This document shows positions 10,029-22,501 of a DNA stretch of 64,000 nt, one piece after another (positions within the stretch are counted from its first letter, which is position 1; every line of letters starts with the position of its first letter). The notes under the pieces are model-generated. The model saw only the letters and a list, made by a program, of their open reading frames with translations, made no database searches and was not told where the DNA came from. Both the position numbers and the translations under genes were made by a program. This stretch comes from Phaseolus vulgaris (taxonomy: Eukaryota > Streptophyta > Magnoliopsida > Fabales > Fabaceae), in assembly GCF_000499845.2 (NCBI RefSeq), contig NC_023753.2:16678193-16742192 (forward strand), read 5' to 3'.

Positions 10029-12326
10029 TCTCTAAAGAAGAGTTTAGAAATATTATTAGCATCATCCACCTTGTGGTAGGGAATAAAATGTGCCATTTTA
10101 CTAAACCTATCTACAACCACAAAAATGGAGTCAAAACCTCTTGTTGTCCTAGGAAGTCCTAGAATAAAATCCATGCTAATGTCTTCCCACGGAGCACTTG
10201 CAAAAGGTAAAGGAGTATAGAGTCCATGAGGCATTGTTTTAGACTTAGCTTTCAAACATGGTATGCATCTAAAACAATGTCTTTGAACGTCTCTTCTCAT
10301 ATGTGGCCAAAAGAAGTTTCCTTTTAAAAGCTCTAGAGTTTTATCAACTCCAAAATGGCCCATGAGACCTCCTTCATGTGATTCTTTTACAAGAAGTTTT
10401 CTATGTGTTCCCTGAGGTATACAAAGTTTTCCTTCTTTAAAAAGATACCCCTCAGACACATAAAATCCTCCTTGTGCTCTATGTTCACATTTAACAAAGA
10501 TGGATGCAAAATCATGATCTTCTTTGTAAAGTTCAGTTATGTTTTCAAATCCAAGAATTTGTGCTCCAAGTTTTGAAAAGAGGGCATGACTCCTTGAAAG
10601 AGCATCAACCACAATGTTTGTATTGCCCTTCTTGTATTTGATAACATAAGGAAATTGTTCAAGAAATTCCATCCATTTTGCATGACGTTTCTTCAACTTA
10701 TGCTGACCCTTCAAATATTTTAAAGACTCATGATCACTATGAATGACAAATTCTTTAGAAACTAGATAGTGCTCCCAAGTCCTTAAGGCCCTCACAAGTG
10801 CATACAACTCCTTATCATAGGTGGGGTAGTTGAAGGTGGCACCATGAAGTTTTTCACTGAAATAAGCAATTGGGTGTCCACCTTGCAACAACACAGTATA
10901 TATGCCTACTCCCGATGCATCACACTCTAGCTCAAAAGATTTTGCAAAATTTGGTAAAGTGTGCATTAGTGAGTTGTGCTTTTAGCCTCTTGAAAGCTTG
11001 ATCTTGCTTCTCGGTTCAACAAAATGGAGTGTCTTTCTTCACTAGCTCATTGAGTGGTGAAGCTAGACTTGAGAAGTTAGGCACAAATCTTCTATAAAAG
11101 CTTGTTATGAAAACTCCTAACCTCTCCTACATTTTGGGTAATTTGTCATTCTTGAATGGCTTTGATTTTTTCGGGGTCTGTACCCCATTTTTTTTAACTA
11201 TAAAACCTAAAAAGACTACGCTATCAACACAAAAAGTAAATTTATCACTATTAACAAACAAGCTATTGTTTCTAAGCACTAGGAGAACTTCCCTAAGGTG
11301 ACTTAGGTGAGAATCTAGGCTTTGGCTATACACTAATATATCATCAAAATAAACTACTACATATTTACCTATACAATCCCTTAAGACATGATTCATAAGC
11401 CTCATGTAGGTGCTAGGTGCATTAGTGAGACCAAAAGGCATCACTAACCACTCATATAGTCCAAATTTGGTTTTAAAAGCGGTTTTCCATTCATCACTTT
11501 CTTTAATTATGATTTGGTGATATCCACTTTTAAGATCAATTTTAGAAATTATGGTGGACCCATGCAACTCATCAAGCATGTCATCTAATCTTGGAATTGG
11601 ATGCCTATACTTGATGGTCATGTTATTGATTGCTCTACAATCACAACACATTCTCAACTTGCCATCTTTTTTTGGCACCAACAAGACAGGTACAACACAA
11701 GGACTTAGGCTTTTTTGAACCCAACCCTTCTTAAACAAATCCTGTACTTGTGATTCTATCTCCTTAGTTTCTTCAGGATTAGTTCTATAAGCTGGTCTAT
11801 TGGGTAGGCTGGCTCCCGAAACTAAATCTATTTGATGTTTTATTCCTATAAAAGGGGGAAGTCTTATAGGGCCTTCCTTAGAGAATATATCATCAAATTC
11901 TTTTAAAAGTTCTTTTACTTGAGGAGGTAGAATACAAGTCTCAGTAAGTGTGGCAGTGCATGTAAGTGTTCTTTTACAAAGCAGGAGGTCGGAAGGTCGT
12001 TCAGAAAGAAGTATCTTTTCAATTTTGTTTTCAAATTTTTCTTCCTTCTGAATAACCTTGTGGGAGGTCTTGTTTTTTTTTTTTTTCTCCTCAACCCTTT
12101 TTTGTTTCATTTGTACTTGATCTTTTACCACTTGTGAATGTGATAAGGGATAAAGTACAAAGTTTTTTTCTTTATGGGTGAAAGTAATCTCATTGGTAAA
12201 ACCATTGTGTATAGTTTTCTTATCAAATTGCCAAGGTCTACCCAACAAAATATGATAAGCTTCCATGGGAATTACATCACATAAAACTTTATCTTTATAG
12301 TTCCCCACAGAGAACTCGACTTTCAC
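10029..12326 (-). pseudogene. pol: RT, RNase H and N-terminal integrase of element D
   Basis: Minus strand. From 12326 down: end of the protease ([11 protein letters not shown]), RT with [19 protein letters not shown] and [10 protein letters not shown], then RNase H with [17 protein letters not shown] and [14 protein letters not shown], and integrase zinc finger [10 protein letters not shown] with [11 protein letters not shown]. The integrase core begins with [13 protein letters not shown], so the first catalytic Asp is kept here, unlike element B. A frame break lies at about 10970-11126 between RT and RNase H. Otherwise long stretches are open (328 and 399 codons). Confidence 0.9.
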
Positions 12327-13721
12327 TTACTTATCTACAGTTAATTCCCCATCTTCATTTATCCATTGAAGTTTATAAGGTTTAGGATGAGGTATTAATT
12401 GTAAATCTAGCTTCTCAACCATTTTAGTGCTACAACAATTGCAGCAGAAGCCACTGTCCACAATGAGAGAACAAACATTTTCTAAAACTTTACATCTTGT
12501 ATGAAAGATGTTCTTTCTTTGTGTCTCCAGGTTCACGCTAGATTGATTGTTGAGGGTTCTTCGGATCATCATTAACTCCCCCTCACATGGATATGCTCCC
12601 TCACTATTTTCTTCTTCTATCCCGCTAGGTTCATCGTCATGGCTACTATATTCATCTACCCCTCTTAGGAACATAGTTCTTTGATTTGAGCATTGGGCTT
12701 TTACCTGACCTCTACCATAACATTTGAAACATTTAACATCCCTACTGTGGGTTGATGGTGTTAGCACATCTTTTTCTATACTCTTGAGAGTTTCTTTTGG
12801 TTTTTTCCTTTGGTAAGCTTTCCTCCCTTTTATACTCTTTTTTTAGGATAAGAATTAGAGTATGAGCTTTCCCTACGACTTGAAGTTTTTCACAAATTTT
12901 GTTGTTCAACTTTGATACAAAGTTGAATTAAATCATTCAAGTCTTGGTAGGGCAAAAGTTCAACTCTATCTCTAATCTCAAGGTTAAGCCCACTTAAAAA
13001 TCTTACTATGGTGGTGGGTTTAGACTCCCTAATTGAGGCTCTCATCATGTATAATTCCATTTTCTGCCTATATTGCTCAACACTCATAGTCTTTTGTTGG
13101 AGTCTTTGGAGCTTGCCCATTAACTCCCTATTGTAATAGGAGGGAATTTGGCGGCGTCTTAAGGCTCCCCTAAGATCATTCCAATACTCCATGGGAGGGT
13201 CCTTATGAAGACGCCTATCTCGCTTAAGGGCTGTCCACCAATACATAGCATTACCTTGAAAACTTAGGGTGGCTAAGGGTACTTTTCTCTCTTCACTCAC
13301 ATGGTTGCAAGCAAAAAATTGTTCTACCTTCATTTCCCAATCTAGATATGTTTCTACATTTTCTTTTCCATAGAAATGAGGTAACTCTACCCTAACCTCC
13401 CTTGGACTTTCTTTTCTAACTCTCCTAGGTTGAGGTTGATAATACTCATGCATTCTAAGACTTTTTTTCATCATATGAATCAATCAACCTAGAGCTAAAT
13501 GATTTTGAAGATCTTTTTGATTTTCTGGTGGATTCACCCTTTTCTCTAACAAGTTGCAACTCTTCTTATATTCTAGCAAAATGGGCATCCCTTTCTTTTA
13601 GAAGGGTCTTATGTTGCAATTGTTTATATGAAAGTGCTTGAAAGTCTTTAGCTAATTGTTTTAAAAGATTTTTGGTAGACTTTCGATCACTTTCATTTGG
13701 ACTTGAAGAATAAGAAGACAT
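12327..13721 (-). pseudogene. gag: Gag and protease start of element D
   Basis: The start is the ATG at 13721 (MSSYSSSPNE). The capsid-like gag region spans 13483-12890 ([46 protein letters not shown]). The CCHC knuckle [14 protein letters not shown] has Gln-Val in place of His-Val, so the zinc-binding His is lost. The protease active site reads IVDSGFCCNCC. Stops occur near 13445-13490 and a frame break lies between 12767 and 12890. The layout equals that of element B. Confidence 0.85.
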
Positions 13722-15475
13722 GTTAAAGTTATGTGTTAAAAGTTATTACTATAAGAAAGATAGGTTGAGTAGTGTGGGTAGATTCCCAGGAAAGAGAGGT
13801 GGATCACATGGATCGCTTAAGTACCAAGCCTTTCCTAGCCATATTCTATCCCTCAAAACTTTCACAAATCTTTCTCTAAGTAATTCACTTATAGCACAAG
13901 AATGAAAACATTATATTATGCAAGAAAACAAAATGCAAAGCAATTAAACAAAAACACAATTGAAAAAAATGGCTAACTAAAAAGCTTTAAACTAGATGTT
14001 TCCTAATAAGAGGCTTCTAGGCACTTAGAACCATTGAAGACACACCCACTGTCTAATACGCAATTAATCCACTAATTGTTCAAGGTTTAATACAATTACA
14101 ACTCAAAGAAAATACAATGAAAAATTGGATCACAACTTTTAGCAAATCCTATTCTTTTTGGTACTCTTTTTCTTTTTGGCACTCCTTCTTTGTGAATGTG
14201 TTTAAGCTCACTTGTTGTTGTCCTCTTGCTCAACATTTCAAGGATATTCAACTTGGTATTCAAATTTGCACTTATTTATGTGATAAAGCTCTCACCAAAG
14301 ATGTTAGCTCCAAGCTTATCAAGGCACTTTTAAAATTCTCCCACCAATAAGGAGGTCAACAAAATTTATAGCAACAAAAAAAATCAATTTGGAATTGGAC
14401 TACAACAAAGAGAGTAATTATATGACACAACTTGAAAGAGTAATTGAAGGAATATGAAAAACAAACAAAATAAGGTACTCAACAAAGGTGACAGAAATTG
14501 AACCTAATGAATGACACTAGAATTGGATTAATAAAACCAAAACAGTACTACTGGAATTTTGAGGTATCAAATGCGTGACTTAAAATATTTATGCTGAGTT
14601 GGACAATTCAAATTAAAATTTGAAATTTAAATCACAGATAGTTCAAGGTCTTAGCTAAATTTTGGCACTGGAATCACACCAAAATAATGCGCCAATTAAT
14701 TGTGATAAAGTTTTCAAATTTGTTGCCACTTCACCGCTAGATTGCACATTTTTTGTTTTTGATTTATCATTTTTTCTGTATTTTGAATTTTGTCTCACTT
14801 TTTTTTCCACTTTTCTTCTAACACTTCAATCTATTTAGATCCAGAGTTTCACAATTTTTATTAAACAAAATTAATTTTCATAAATAAAATCAGCCGGCAC
14901 AATTTCAGAAATCCTAATCTGAAATTAAAAAAAAAACAGTACTAATAAACTTCAAAGACACAATAGAAGGGATGTATAGGAACTTGTATGGATCTAGCAC
15001 TCAAGTATGAACTCAAATCTAAAAATTAAAATGCACCAAAGGATCAAACACAGATTTATGAAACTGGACTAAAATTTAAAATCAAACAACAAAAATTATC
15101 AATAAAAGGACTACATAAAATTGATAACATTTTAGGATGCACATGACTTGAAAAAACATATATGGATTCAAAAATCAAATTGACTCAAACACAAACAATA
15201 TGAACTGATTAAAATTGCAAGAAAGACTCAAATCTAGCAAAATTAAAACAGAAACACCAAAACTCAAAGGAATCCTACACAAAATTGAAATTAGAAGCTC
15301 AAGAACAATTTGAACACATTGCATCGATTGGATTTCTCCAAACAGCAACCAAATCAAAATTAAAATTCAAAAACAGCAAGACATTAAGGAAACAAGATGA
15401 ACAACATGGAATCCAGAATCAAACACAAAAATTAAAATGAAAAGAAGAAGGCACACTTAGCTCTTGAAGAACCTT
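13722..15475 (-). other. Untranslated leader of element D
   Basis: About 1.75 kb of AT-rich sequence between primer site and gag on the minus strand. It is related in sequence and position to the leaders of B (34343-36173), H (52958-54793) and C (41530-42771). Shared words include CAATTAATTGTGATAAAG. No open frame in it looks coding. Long conserved leaders may hold packaging signals (inference). Confidence 0.6.
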
Positions 15476-15488
15476 GGCTCTAATACCA
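15476..15488 (-). other. Primer binding site of element D
   Basis: On the minus strand TGGTATTAGAGCC, two bases after the LTR end. It is one mismatch from TGGTATCAGAGC, the complement of initiator tRNA-Met. Confidence 0.7.
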
Positions 15489-15490
15489 CT

Positions 15491-16273
15491 TGATGGAGTA
15501 GTGCCTTCATCCGATTGCAATTTCTTTGGTGGAGTGGCAGAAGCATCAATGAAGGAAGATGAACAAGGAGCTCACGTAGAGCTTGTGGATTCCTTGAAGG
15601 TGCATGCTAGGTGTGGAGAGTGAGTGGTGAGGCCATCTAACTTGGAATAGGTGAAAATTGAAGACTAAATGTCTATCCTAGAGAGGTAGGAGTCAAAGAG
15701 TGAAATTGGCACAATTTTGGCAGCAATTCACTCTATATTAATCTTGAGAAACTCATGACCCAAGCACATCCTTTTATAGCAAAGGAAGGCCGAAATTTAC
15801 AAGCCAAATTCAAATGAAAAGAAGTTTTGAAATTGGCGTCTTCTTTTGGACGTTGCACATGGAGCACATGGAACAAGTGATGGAAATCGTTTAGCACATG
15901 TAGCATATGGAACATGTGGAAAATTTGTACTCTTCTCCATGGCTTAAGCCTAACCGACCTTGGTTAAATTAGGTGTTTTAGAAACCCTAATTTAACCTAG
16001 GTTGGATTTTAGGTGTCATTTTAGAAACCCTAATTTAACCTTGGTTGATCTAAGGAAAAATTACAAATAAAATCTCCTATTCTACTTTGACAAAAATTAA
16101 ATCCTAATCTACACTAAAGTTATGGCATTTTAAACATATACAAGAAGTTTTCCCTGCCATCAGTAGCAGTGTTCCAATCTTCCTGAATCTTCTTGGCCAT
16201 GGCTCTAGTGGTAGGCACGAATCTTCTCTTGGTTGGGCTTGCATTTGGGCTTGTCCTTGGGCCTCTTCCATCA
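15491..16273 (-). repeat. 5' LTR of element D
   Basis: A 783-bp minus-strand LTR from TGATGG (at 16273) to CCATCA (at 15491). Its first 150 bases encode the pol-tail motif PTTRAMAKKIQEDWN, then ATDGREN, as in the LTRs of B and at 17755. Multiple CATGTG words precede a TATAAAAG box near 15775 (reverse). The right TSD candidate GAATT (16274-16278) lies in the RT of element K. Confidence 0.8.
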
Positions 16274-17754
16274 GAATTAAATCGGGAGATGAATGAAAAA
16301 CCACTTTCAAGACCAAGTTTCGGTAGTATGAGTGGTTAGTCATGCCCCTTGGCTTAACCAATGCTTCGAGCACCTTCATGCGACTTATGCATCATGTCTT
16401 AAGACCTTTTATAGGCAAGTTTGTAGTAGTCTACTTTGATGACATCCTTATCTACAACTTGAACATAGAAGACCACAAAGTGCATGATAGGAAAGTACTA
16501 GAAACACTTAGGAAAGATGTGTTCTATGCTAATTCGGAAAAAAATGTGTCTTTGCTATAGACCATATAAAATACCTAGGGTTTGTAGTTAGTTCCCAAAG
16601 GATGCATGTGGATGAACAAAAGGTGGCAGCAATTAAATATTGACCTACACCCACCAATATTAGTGAAGTACGAAGCTTTCATGGATTAGCTAGTTCTTAT
16701 AAAAGATTTGTGAAAAACTTTAGTACTATTGTTGTACCTCTCAATGAAATAGTAAATAAAGATGTAATGTTCAAATGGGGACAAGAACAAGCAAATGTTT
16801 TTGAAACTTTGAAAGAGAAATTAACCAAGACATCCATCTTAACACTCCCAAACTTTACTAAGTCACTTGAGATTGAGTGTGATGCCTCTAATATAGGCAT
16901 TTAGGTTGTCCTCCTTCAAGAGGGCCACCCCATAGCTTATTTTAGTGAGAAGCTTAAAGGGAGTCATCTCAATTACTCCACCTATGATAAAGAGTTTTAT
17001 GCTCTTGTTAGGGCTTTGCAAAATTGGTAACAATACCTTTTTCCAAAAGATTTTGTGATACATAATGTTCATGAATCTCTTAAATATTTGAAAAGGCAAG
17101 GCAAACTTAACAAGAGACATGCCAAATGTAGAGTTTATTGAGCAATTTCTCTATATGATCAAAGATAAGCAAGGTAAGTCCAATGTGGTAGCGGATGCTC
17201 TTTCTAGAAGACATACCTTGCTTAATGTTTTAAACACTCAATATTTGGGGTTTGATCACATCAAGGAAATATACAAAGATGACCTTGATTTTTCTCTCAT
17301 CTTTCAAGAGTGCTCAAAAGGAGGCCACAAAGACTTTTCATACATGATGACTTTTTCTTTAAAGGGAAAAGACTTTGTGTGTCCCAAGGGTCTTTAAGAC
17401 AATCTCTTGTAAAGAAGGCACATGAGGGAGGTTTAATGGAACATTTTGGGGTAGCAAAAACCTTAGATACCTTCCATGAGCATTTCTTATGGCCCAACAT
17501 GCGAAAATTTGTACACAAATTTTGTGATAAGTGCATAGCATGTAGGAAATCTAGATCTAAGGTTCAATCTCATGGATTATATACCCCTCTTCCCATCCCA
17601 TACATGCCGTGGGTAGGCATTTCTACGGATTTCATTTTAGGTCTTCCCAAGACATCCAAGGGTATGGACTTTATCATTGTGGTAGTGATCGATTTTAAAA
17701 AATGACCCATTTTATTCCATGACACAAAGTAGATGATGCTTGTAATATTGGAAA
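16274..17754 (+). pseudogene. pol: RT (end), RNase H and integrase (start) of element K
   Basis: The sequence begins inside RT ([39 protein letters not shown]) and continues through RNase H (IECDASNIGI, stop, [16 protein letters not shown]) to the integrase zinc finger (HEGGLMEHFGVAKT, CDKCIACRKSRS) and core start STDFILGLPKTSKG. At least five stops or frame changes are visible (for example 16559, 16642, 17398). It ends at the solo LTR at 17755. Confidence 0.85.
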
Positions 17755-18780
17755 TGATGGAAAACGTCCAACCTCATACAACCTTATAATAAGGAGGATG
17801 AAGACCTAGAGGTTGTTTATTGATTTAATTGCAAGTAGGGGTCTAATTGGGCTTTTGTTTATATTTGTAGGCCCAAATCAAGAGGAAAACTCTAGGTGTA
17901 AGAAATGTGCAAACATATTCAAGAAGACCTCCAATTCATCAAAGCATAAACAACTACTAGAAGAGGCCCAAGCTCAAATACAAGTTTGAGCTTCAGCTCA
18001 AAGCCCAACACATAGAAGATCCGGGCCAACTACAAGAGCTATGACTAGAAGAATTCAAGAGGATTGGAACACAGCTACTGATGGTAGAGAAACGTTCTTT
18101 TACATGTTCAAGTCACAAGCATAGTGTGGAGTAGAATTTATTTTTTGTCAAAATTAGAATAGGAAATTACTGTAAATTCTCTTAGAATTTAATTTTGGCA
18201 TATAAAATCAACCTAGGTTAATTTAGAGTTTCTAAAACCTCTAAATTCACCTAGGCCGATTTAAGCAAGGAAAAAGAGTACACAATTAACACATGCTCCA
18301 TGTGTTAAATGTATTGCATGGCTACTCCACATGATCCATATGAAACATGTGCTAAAAAGCTTTTCAACACATGTTAAATATGTTTCATGTGCTCCATGTG
18401 CCAAGATGCATTAGGTGGACATTCCAAAGCTATTTCATTTGCATTTGAATCCCATTTGACCAATCCTCCATTGCTATAAAAGGAGGAGCCTGCCTCATGT
18501 AAAACAAAGATTAATCATAGAGTGAAATTGCTGCCAAATTTTTGTGCCAATTCTTCACTCTTGTCTACTTCCTCTCAAGGATAGGCAAGTTTAGTCTTCA
18601 ACCTTCATCTTCCAAGTGAGCTAGCCGAACCACTCACCTTCATACTTGAGCTGCACCTCCAAGGCAACCGTGATCTCCATGTGAGAGCCTTGTCCGTGAG
18701 CAATCAATGAAAGCTTCCGCAACTCCACCAAAGTAAATCAATCGGATGAAAGCATGCACCTATCAGGAAATCTCTTCTTT
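17750..18780 (+). mobile_element. Solo LTR (CRM-like family) in K integrase, TSD GGAAA
   Basis: A 1021-bp LTR at 17755-18775, from TGATGG to CTATCA, flanked by GGAAA at 17750-17754 and 18776-18780. It carries the LTR-encoded pol-tail motif GPTTRAMTRRIQEDWN followed by ATDGRE near 18025-18115, a dense group of CATGTG/CACATG words (18285-18410) and a TATA box at 18475-18482. The second half resembles the LTRs of D and B (GCTGCCAA, TGTGCCA). Confidence 0.9.
18475..18482 (+). promoter_or_regulatory. LTR TATA box
   Basis: TATAAAAG in the solo LTR at 17755-18775, about 65-190 bp downstream of a cluster of CATGTG/CACATG E-box words. Confidence 0.55.
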
Positions 18781-19461
18781 AAGGAAATTGTTAGATTGCA
18801 TGGTCTTCCTAGAAGTATAGTATCTGACAGAGACTCTAAGTTATTGAGTCACTTCTAGAAGACATTATGGGGCAAACTTAGCATTAAACTCATGTTTTCT
18901 ACTACTTGTCATTCCCAAACTGAAAGTCAAACAGTAATGGTGAATAAAACTTTGTCCCAAATGTTAAAATGCCTTATTTTCGGGAATCCTAAGGTGTGGG
19001 GTGATTTACTTCCTCATAATGAGTTTTCTTATAATCGAGTAGTTAATTCTAATACCTCTAACACCCCTTTTGAGGTTGTGTATGGGTTTAATCCCCTTAC
19101 ACCTCTTGACCTACTTCCTATCCCTGTACTTGATGAGGTGTTGTGCAAAGATGGTTTTGAGAAAGCATATTTTATTAAAAACTAGCACCAACACATCAAG
19201 CGCCAAATAGAAAGGAAGGTAAGCAAGTATTCTCCACATGCAAATAAGGGGCGCACAACTTTGATCTTTGAACCCGGGGTCTAGGTTTGGCTTCACTTGA
19301 GGAAGGATCACTTTTCTATTCAAAGGAAGTCCAAACTCTTTCCCCGAGGTGATAGTCCCTTTCAGATCATTAATAGGATCAATGATAATGCTTATGAGTT
19401 AGATTTACCTGACACCCACTTAGGGAGTAATTCTTTTAATGTTAGTGATGTAACTCCTTTC
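18776..19461 (+). pseudogene. pol: Integrase C-terminal part of element K
   Basis: Continues the core with [17 protein letters not shown] (second Asp), then HSQTESQTVMVNKTL. The usual QTEVVN has become QTVMVN, so the catalytic Glu is lost. The C-terminus follows: [47 protein letters not shown] (LTR-proximal end). In-frame stops are present near 18857 and 19183. The solo LTR at 19462 interrupts the last codons. Confidence 0.8.
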
Positions 19462-20511
19462 TGTTGATCAAGAGTGATCAAGAGCTTTGAAGAATCCAAA
19501 TCCAAGGTGTTTGATGAAAGGCTGGTGTTGTTGCTATGTGTTTGTGTGGGGTCTGGGCTAGAATTATTTGTAATCCACTCCTTGTTTGAATCCATAACTG
19601 ATTTGATTTGAAAACCTTTTTAAAATGGAATGTTTTTCAACTAAGGGAAAAACAACCTGTTGTTTTGCCGAATCAACCAGTTGTTTTGTTCTTAGGATGT
19701 TTTGAGAAAGGTTGAAAGCTGTTTGACTTGGTTGACTTAGTTGTCAAACCAAATCAATCGGTTGTTTCGTGTTTTCAACCGATTTTTTCTTTCAAAATCC
19801 TAACAGAATTCAATTTTGATTTGTGAATCTCTCTTAAATGATTTCTAACTGAATGCGTTCCTGTTTTAAATGTTTTTAATTATTCTTTGGAGTATAAAAA
19901 GTTAGTTATACACTCCTGAAATGTAAGAAATAGTTTTGGATTTTCAAGTGTGTGGAATAGGATTGGGGTGTACTTCTGATCTTTAAGCTTTGTAATACCC
20001 AGGTCTATTCTATTCTCTTCTTTCTTGATTATTGTACTTCTGTAATTAAGTGTAAGTGCAGAATCAAAGGGTGTTCTGATTTCTGTGGATTGTTGTGCCA
20101 AAAGGAGTGTGTTTCTTGAAGGGTTCAAGGTCACTCTTTTGGTGGTTTGTGTTGTAATCTATTTTTGATTACTTAGTAGAAACCCAGAAGTTTCAAGGGA
20201 CTAGATGTAGCTCTTGGTTTAAGAGTGAACCAGTATAAACTGCTGTGTGTTTTTCTCTTACTCTGATCTCTTTTAAATTTTGTTTTTAAGTTGTTTTAAA
20301 TTCTGCTGTTATAAACAACCGATTGAAGCGAAGAAACAACCGGTTGTTTTTTTGTGCTTCACTTTAAAACAGATTGTATTCTTGGCTAACTTGGTTCCTT
20401 TTCTGGATTTCTTCACTGAGTTTCACTAAACCTTCAAAAGTTTTTGAAAATCTCTTCAAACAATTCACCCCCCCTCCCTCTTATTTAAAGGCCATATATT
20501 CTAACACTTTC
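19457..20511 (+). mobile_element. Solo LTR, Sirevirus-like (A/G family), TSD CTTTC
   Basis: A 1045-bp LTR at 19462-20506, starting TGTTGATCAAGAG and ending TTCTAACA, flanked by CTTTC at 19457-19461 and 20507-20511. It is related over its length to the LTRs of A and G, including the palindrome words (AACAACCTGTTGTTTTG, ATCGGTTGTTTCG, CAACCGGTTGTTTTT) at about 19650, 19760 and 20320. Confidence 0.9.
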
Positions 20512-20561
20512 TCTACAGGTGTTTCAAATTTATGGACGAATTCTCTCCAACTCGGGGAGCA
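20507..20561 (+). pseudogene. Pol tail and purine tract of element K
   Basis: A short piece between two LTRs that completes the K polyprotein end and the plus-strand primer region (CTCGGGGAGCA) just before the 3' LTR. The reading frame runs on into the LTR with the motif RPSRRMTKSMT, like the LTR-coded tails of B, D and the solo LTR at 17755. Confidence 0.65.
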
Positions 20562-21142
20562 TGATGGAACCCTGAGAGATAGAGTCATTACAGAGATAGC
20601 CCGACCTTCCAGAAGAATGACCAAAAGCATGACATAGGACCCAAGACTAGGTCAGGAGCAGTCAATAGACAGTGCATCAGAGCCTACCATTCCTCAAAAG
20701 ATTATCAGGAGCAAACCCTAGATGATTGGACCTAAACACCAATTATTTTTATTACTTTTGATTTTATTAAAGTAGAGTGTACTTAGTAATTTTTTAATAA
20801 TTTGGGCTTGTGTCAAGCCAATTTTCTCTCCATGTGTCGCTTAGGTTAAGCATTCCATTACCCTACCTTCTAGAAAACTTCCTAGGGTGCAACATTGACA
20901 TAAGGAGACTTAACCTAGCCACCCCTTTTCTCTCCTTCCCTTTTTCTTGTTTTCCAAGGCACTCCCTCCTATAAATAGAGTGCCTTGCCTCATGTATTTT
21001 GACCTTCAATTTTGAATAGAAAAGAAAATCTGTCAGAGTGTTTAGTAAGTGTTTTCCTAAAGCTTTAGGTCTTACCTTGTGAGGGCATACTCCAAGTGGC
21101 GACTCTTCACCACTCATCTTGGAGTCTCCCACCACTCCAAGT
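20562..21142 (+). repeat. 3' LTR of element K, first part
   Basis: Starts TGATGGAACC after the purine tract. It includes the coded pol tail, a TATA box TATAAATA at 20970-20977 and the AAGTGGCG motif near 21092. It is interrupted by the minus-strand solo LTR at 21143 and continues at 22214. Confidence 0.8.
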
Positions 21143-22218
21143 TGTAAGAATTAGATGCCTTAAACAAGATGGGTGAATTGTTTTTGAAAGATTTTCACAG
21201 GTATTGAAGGTAGAATGAAAAGCTATGAAGAATCAATCAAATTAAAAATCTGTTCAACTAATAGAAAATTGTTTTTAAGTTTGATTCCATAAAATCAACC
21301 TATTGTTTTCACGAAACAATCGGTTGTTTATACCAATAGATTTAAAAAACAATGTTAAAACAATTTAATGAGTGTAGGGATAGAGAGATTCACACAAGAT
21401 ATTTATATTGGTTCACTCTTAACCAAGAGCTACATCCAGTCCTCTGCTAACCAGTGAGAATTCACTATGTAATCAACCCTATATTACAAAAGACACACTA
21501 AGAGTGATGATCTTGAACTCTTCAAGAACACACACCACTCTATGGCCAACAACACAGTTTCCATAAATACCTTCTGAAACTTCCTTACACAACAACACAC
21601 AAAAATACAATGTTTAAGTAAGAAAGGAATATAATACACAAGAGTAAATCAAAGCTTAAAGTTCAAAAGTACAAAACCCAATCCTATTTTACACACTTCA
21701 AATTATCCAAAAGCTTTTTGAAATCTTGAAAACTGTTTTTGATTAATCTCTCTTTCTTAGTTTTTGCATAGGAGCGTAAAACAACCTTTTTATACTCCAA
21801 TCAAATGGTCAAAGCAATTAAATCAAAAACAAAAAGTTGTTGGAATAATTTAAAACAGGTTAAAACATCTTAATAGAATTTTGTTAAGGTTTTCACAAAA
21901 ACAGCCAGTTGATTTATCGAAACAACCGGTTTAATCTATTTGACAACAAAGTCAAAGCAAAGCTAAGCTTTTCCAAGCCATTTTAAAACCCACTGAGTGT
22001 CAAACAATAGGTTAATTCGACATTTCAACAGGTTGAAATTTCACACCCTTTTAGAAAACTCATCCTTTCAAAAAGATTAAGATTTAAATTAACTTGGGTC
22101 ATCTTAAGCAGTGAATTAACATTTCAAAGACTACTAGACAACACACATAACCAGCAGTGAGGTCTTCAAGCTTTCCACTTGTATTTGGAGACATCAAAGC
22201 ACCTTATTCAACACAAGT
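21138..22218 (-). mobile_element. Solo LTR, Sirevirus-like (A/G family), minus strand, TSD CAAGT
   Basis: A 1071-bp LTR at 21143-22213 in reverse orientation, with the duplicated site CAAGT at 21138-21142 and 22214-22218. Read in reverse it starts TGTTGAATAAGG and ends TTCTTACA. It contains degenerate palindrome words (AAACAATCGGTTGTTT at about 21319). With the solo LTR at 19462 it forms an inverted pair about 640 bp apart. Confidence 0.85.
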
Positions 22219-22501
22219 GGCGTGACCACCATTATCTCTATAAACGTTCTCTATCTCATCATTTCCTTTCTTTGATTCCTTACGCATCATCTTCATTGCA
22301 TTTACTTGTTTTCTCTTCCTTTCCATTCGGTCTTTATTGTTACTATCATATTTTGTTCATTGCCTTTATTTCCGCGAACATCATCATCTTCACTCTATAA
22401 TTGTATTTTCTCTTTTGCTCTCAAGAAGAGAACCTTGACACTTACTTAACAACTTGGTTAAGTTTATGTCTAGTGACAATCTTCTTTGAGCTTATCACCA
22501 T
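22214..22501 (+). repeat. 3' LTR of element K, second part
   Basis: Continues the LTR with CAAGTGGCGTGACC, the second AAGTGGCG copy, and a T-rich U5-like stretch. It is cut at 22501 by the 5' LTR of element F. Confidence 0.75.

Larger units (their letters stand above)
8688..16273 (-). mobile_element. CRM-like Ty3/gypsy retrotransposon D (3' end lost)
   Basis: Minus-strand element: 5' LTR 15491-16273, primer site 15476-15488, leader, gag, protease, RT, RNase H, integrase. Its 3' end is cut by element E at 8687. A solo LTR (9379-10023) splits the integrase. Protein motifs match element B closely (for example the gag start, CCHC knuckle, YFDDILVYS and GLPRTTRG). D itself sits in the RT of element K at 16274. 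Several stops and frameshifts make it non-functional. Confidence 0.85.
16274..22501 (+). mobile_element. CRM-like Ty3/gypsy retrotransposon K, right half, split by four insertions
   Basis: The plus-strand remnant reads RT, RNase H, integrase, pol tail, purine tract and 3' LTR. Its left half was displaced by element D beyond the window. It is interrupted by solo LTRs at 17755-18775, 19462-20506 and 21143-22213, each with its own TSD, and its 3' LTR is cut at 22501 by element F. Its LTR belongs to the AAGTGGCG group. Numerous stops show it is the oldest layer here. Confidence 0.8.
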
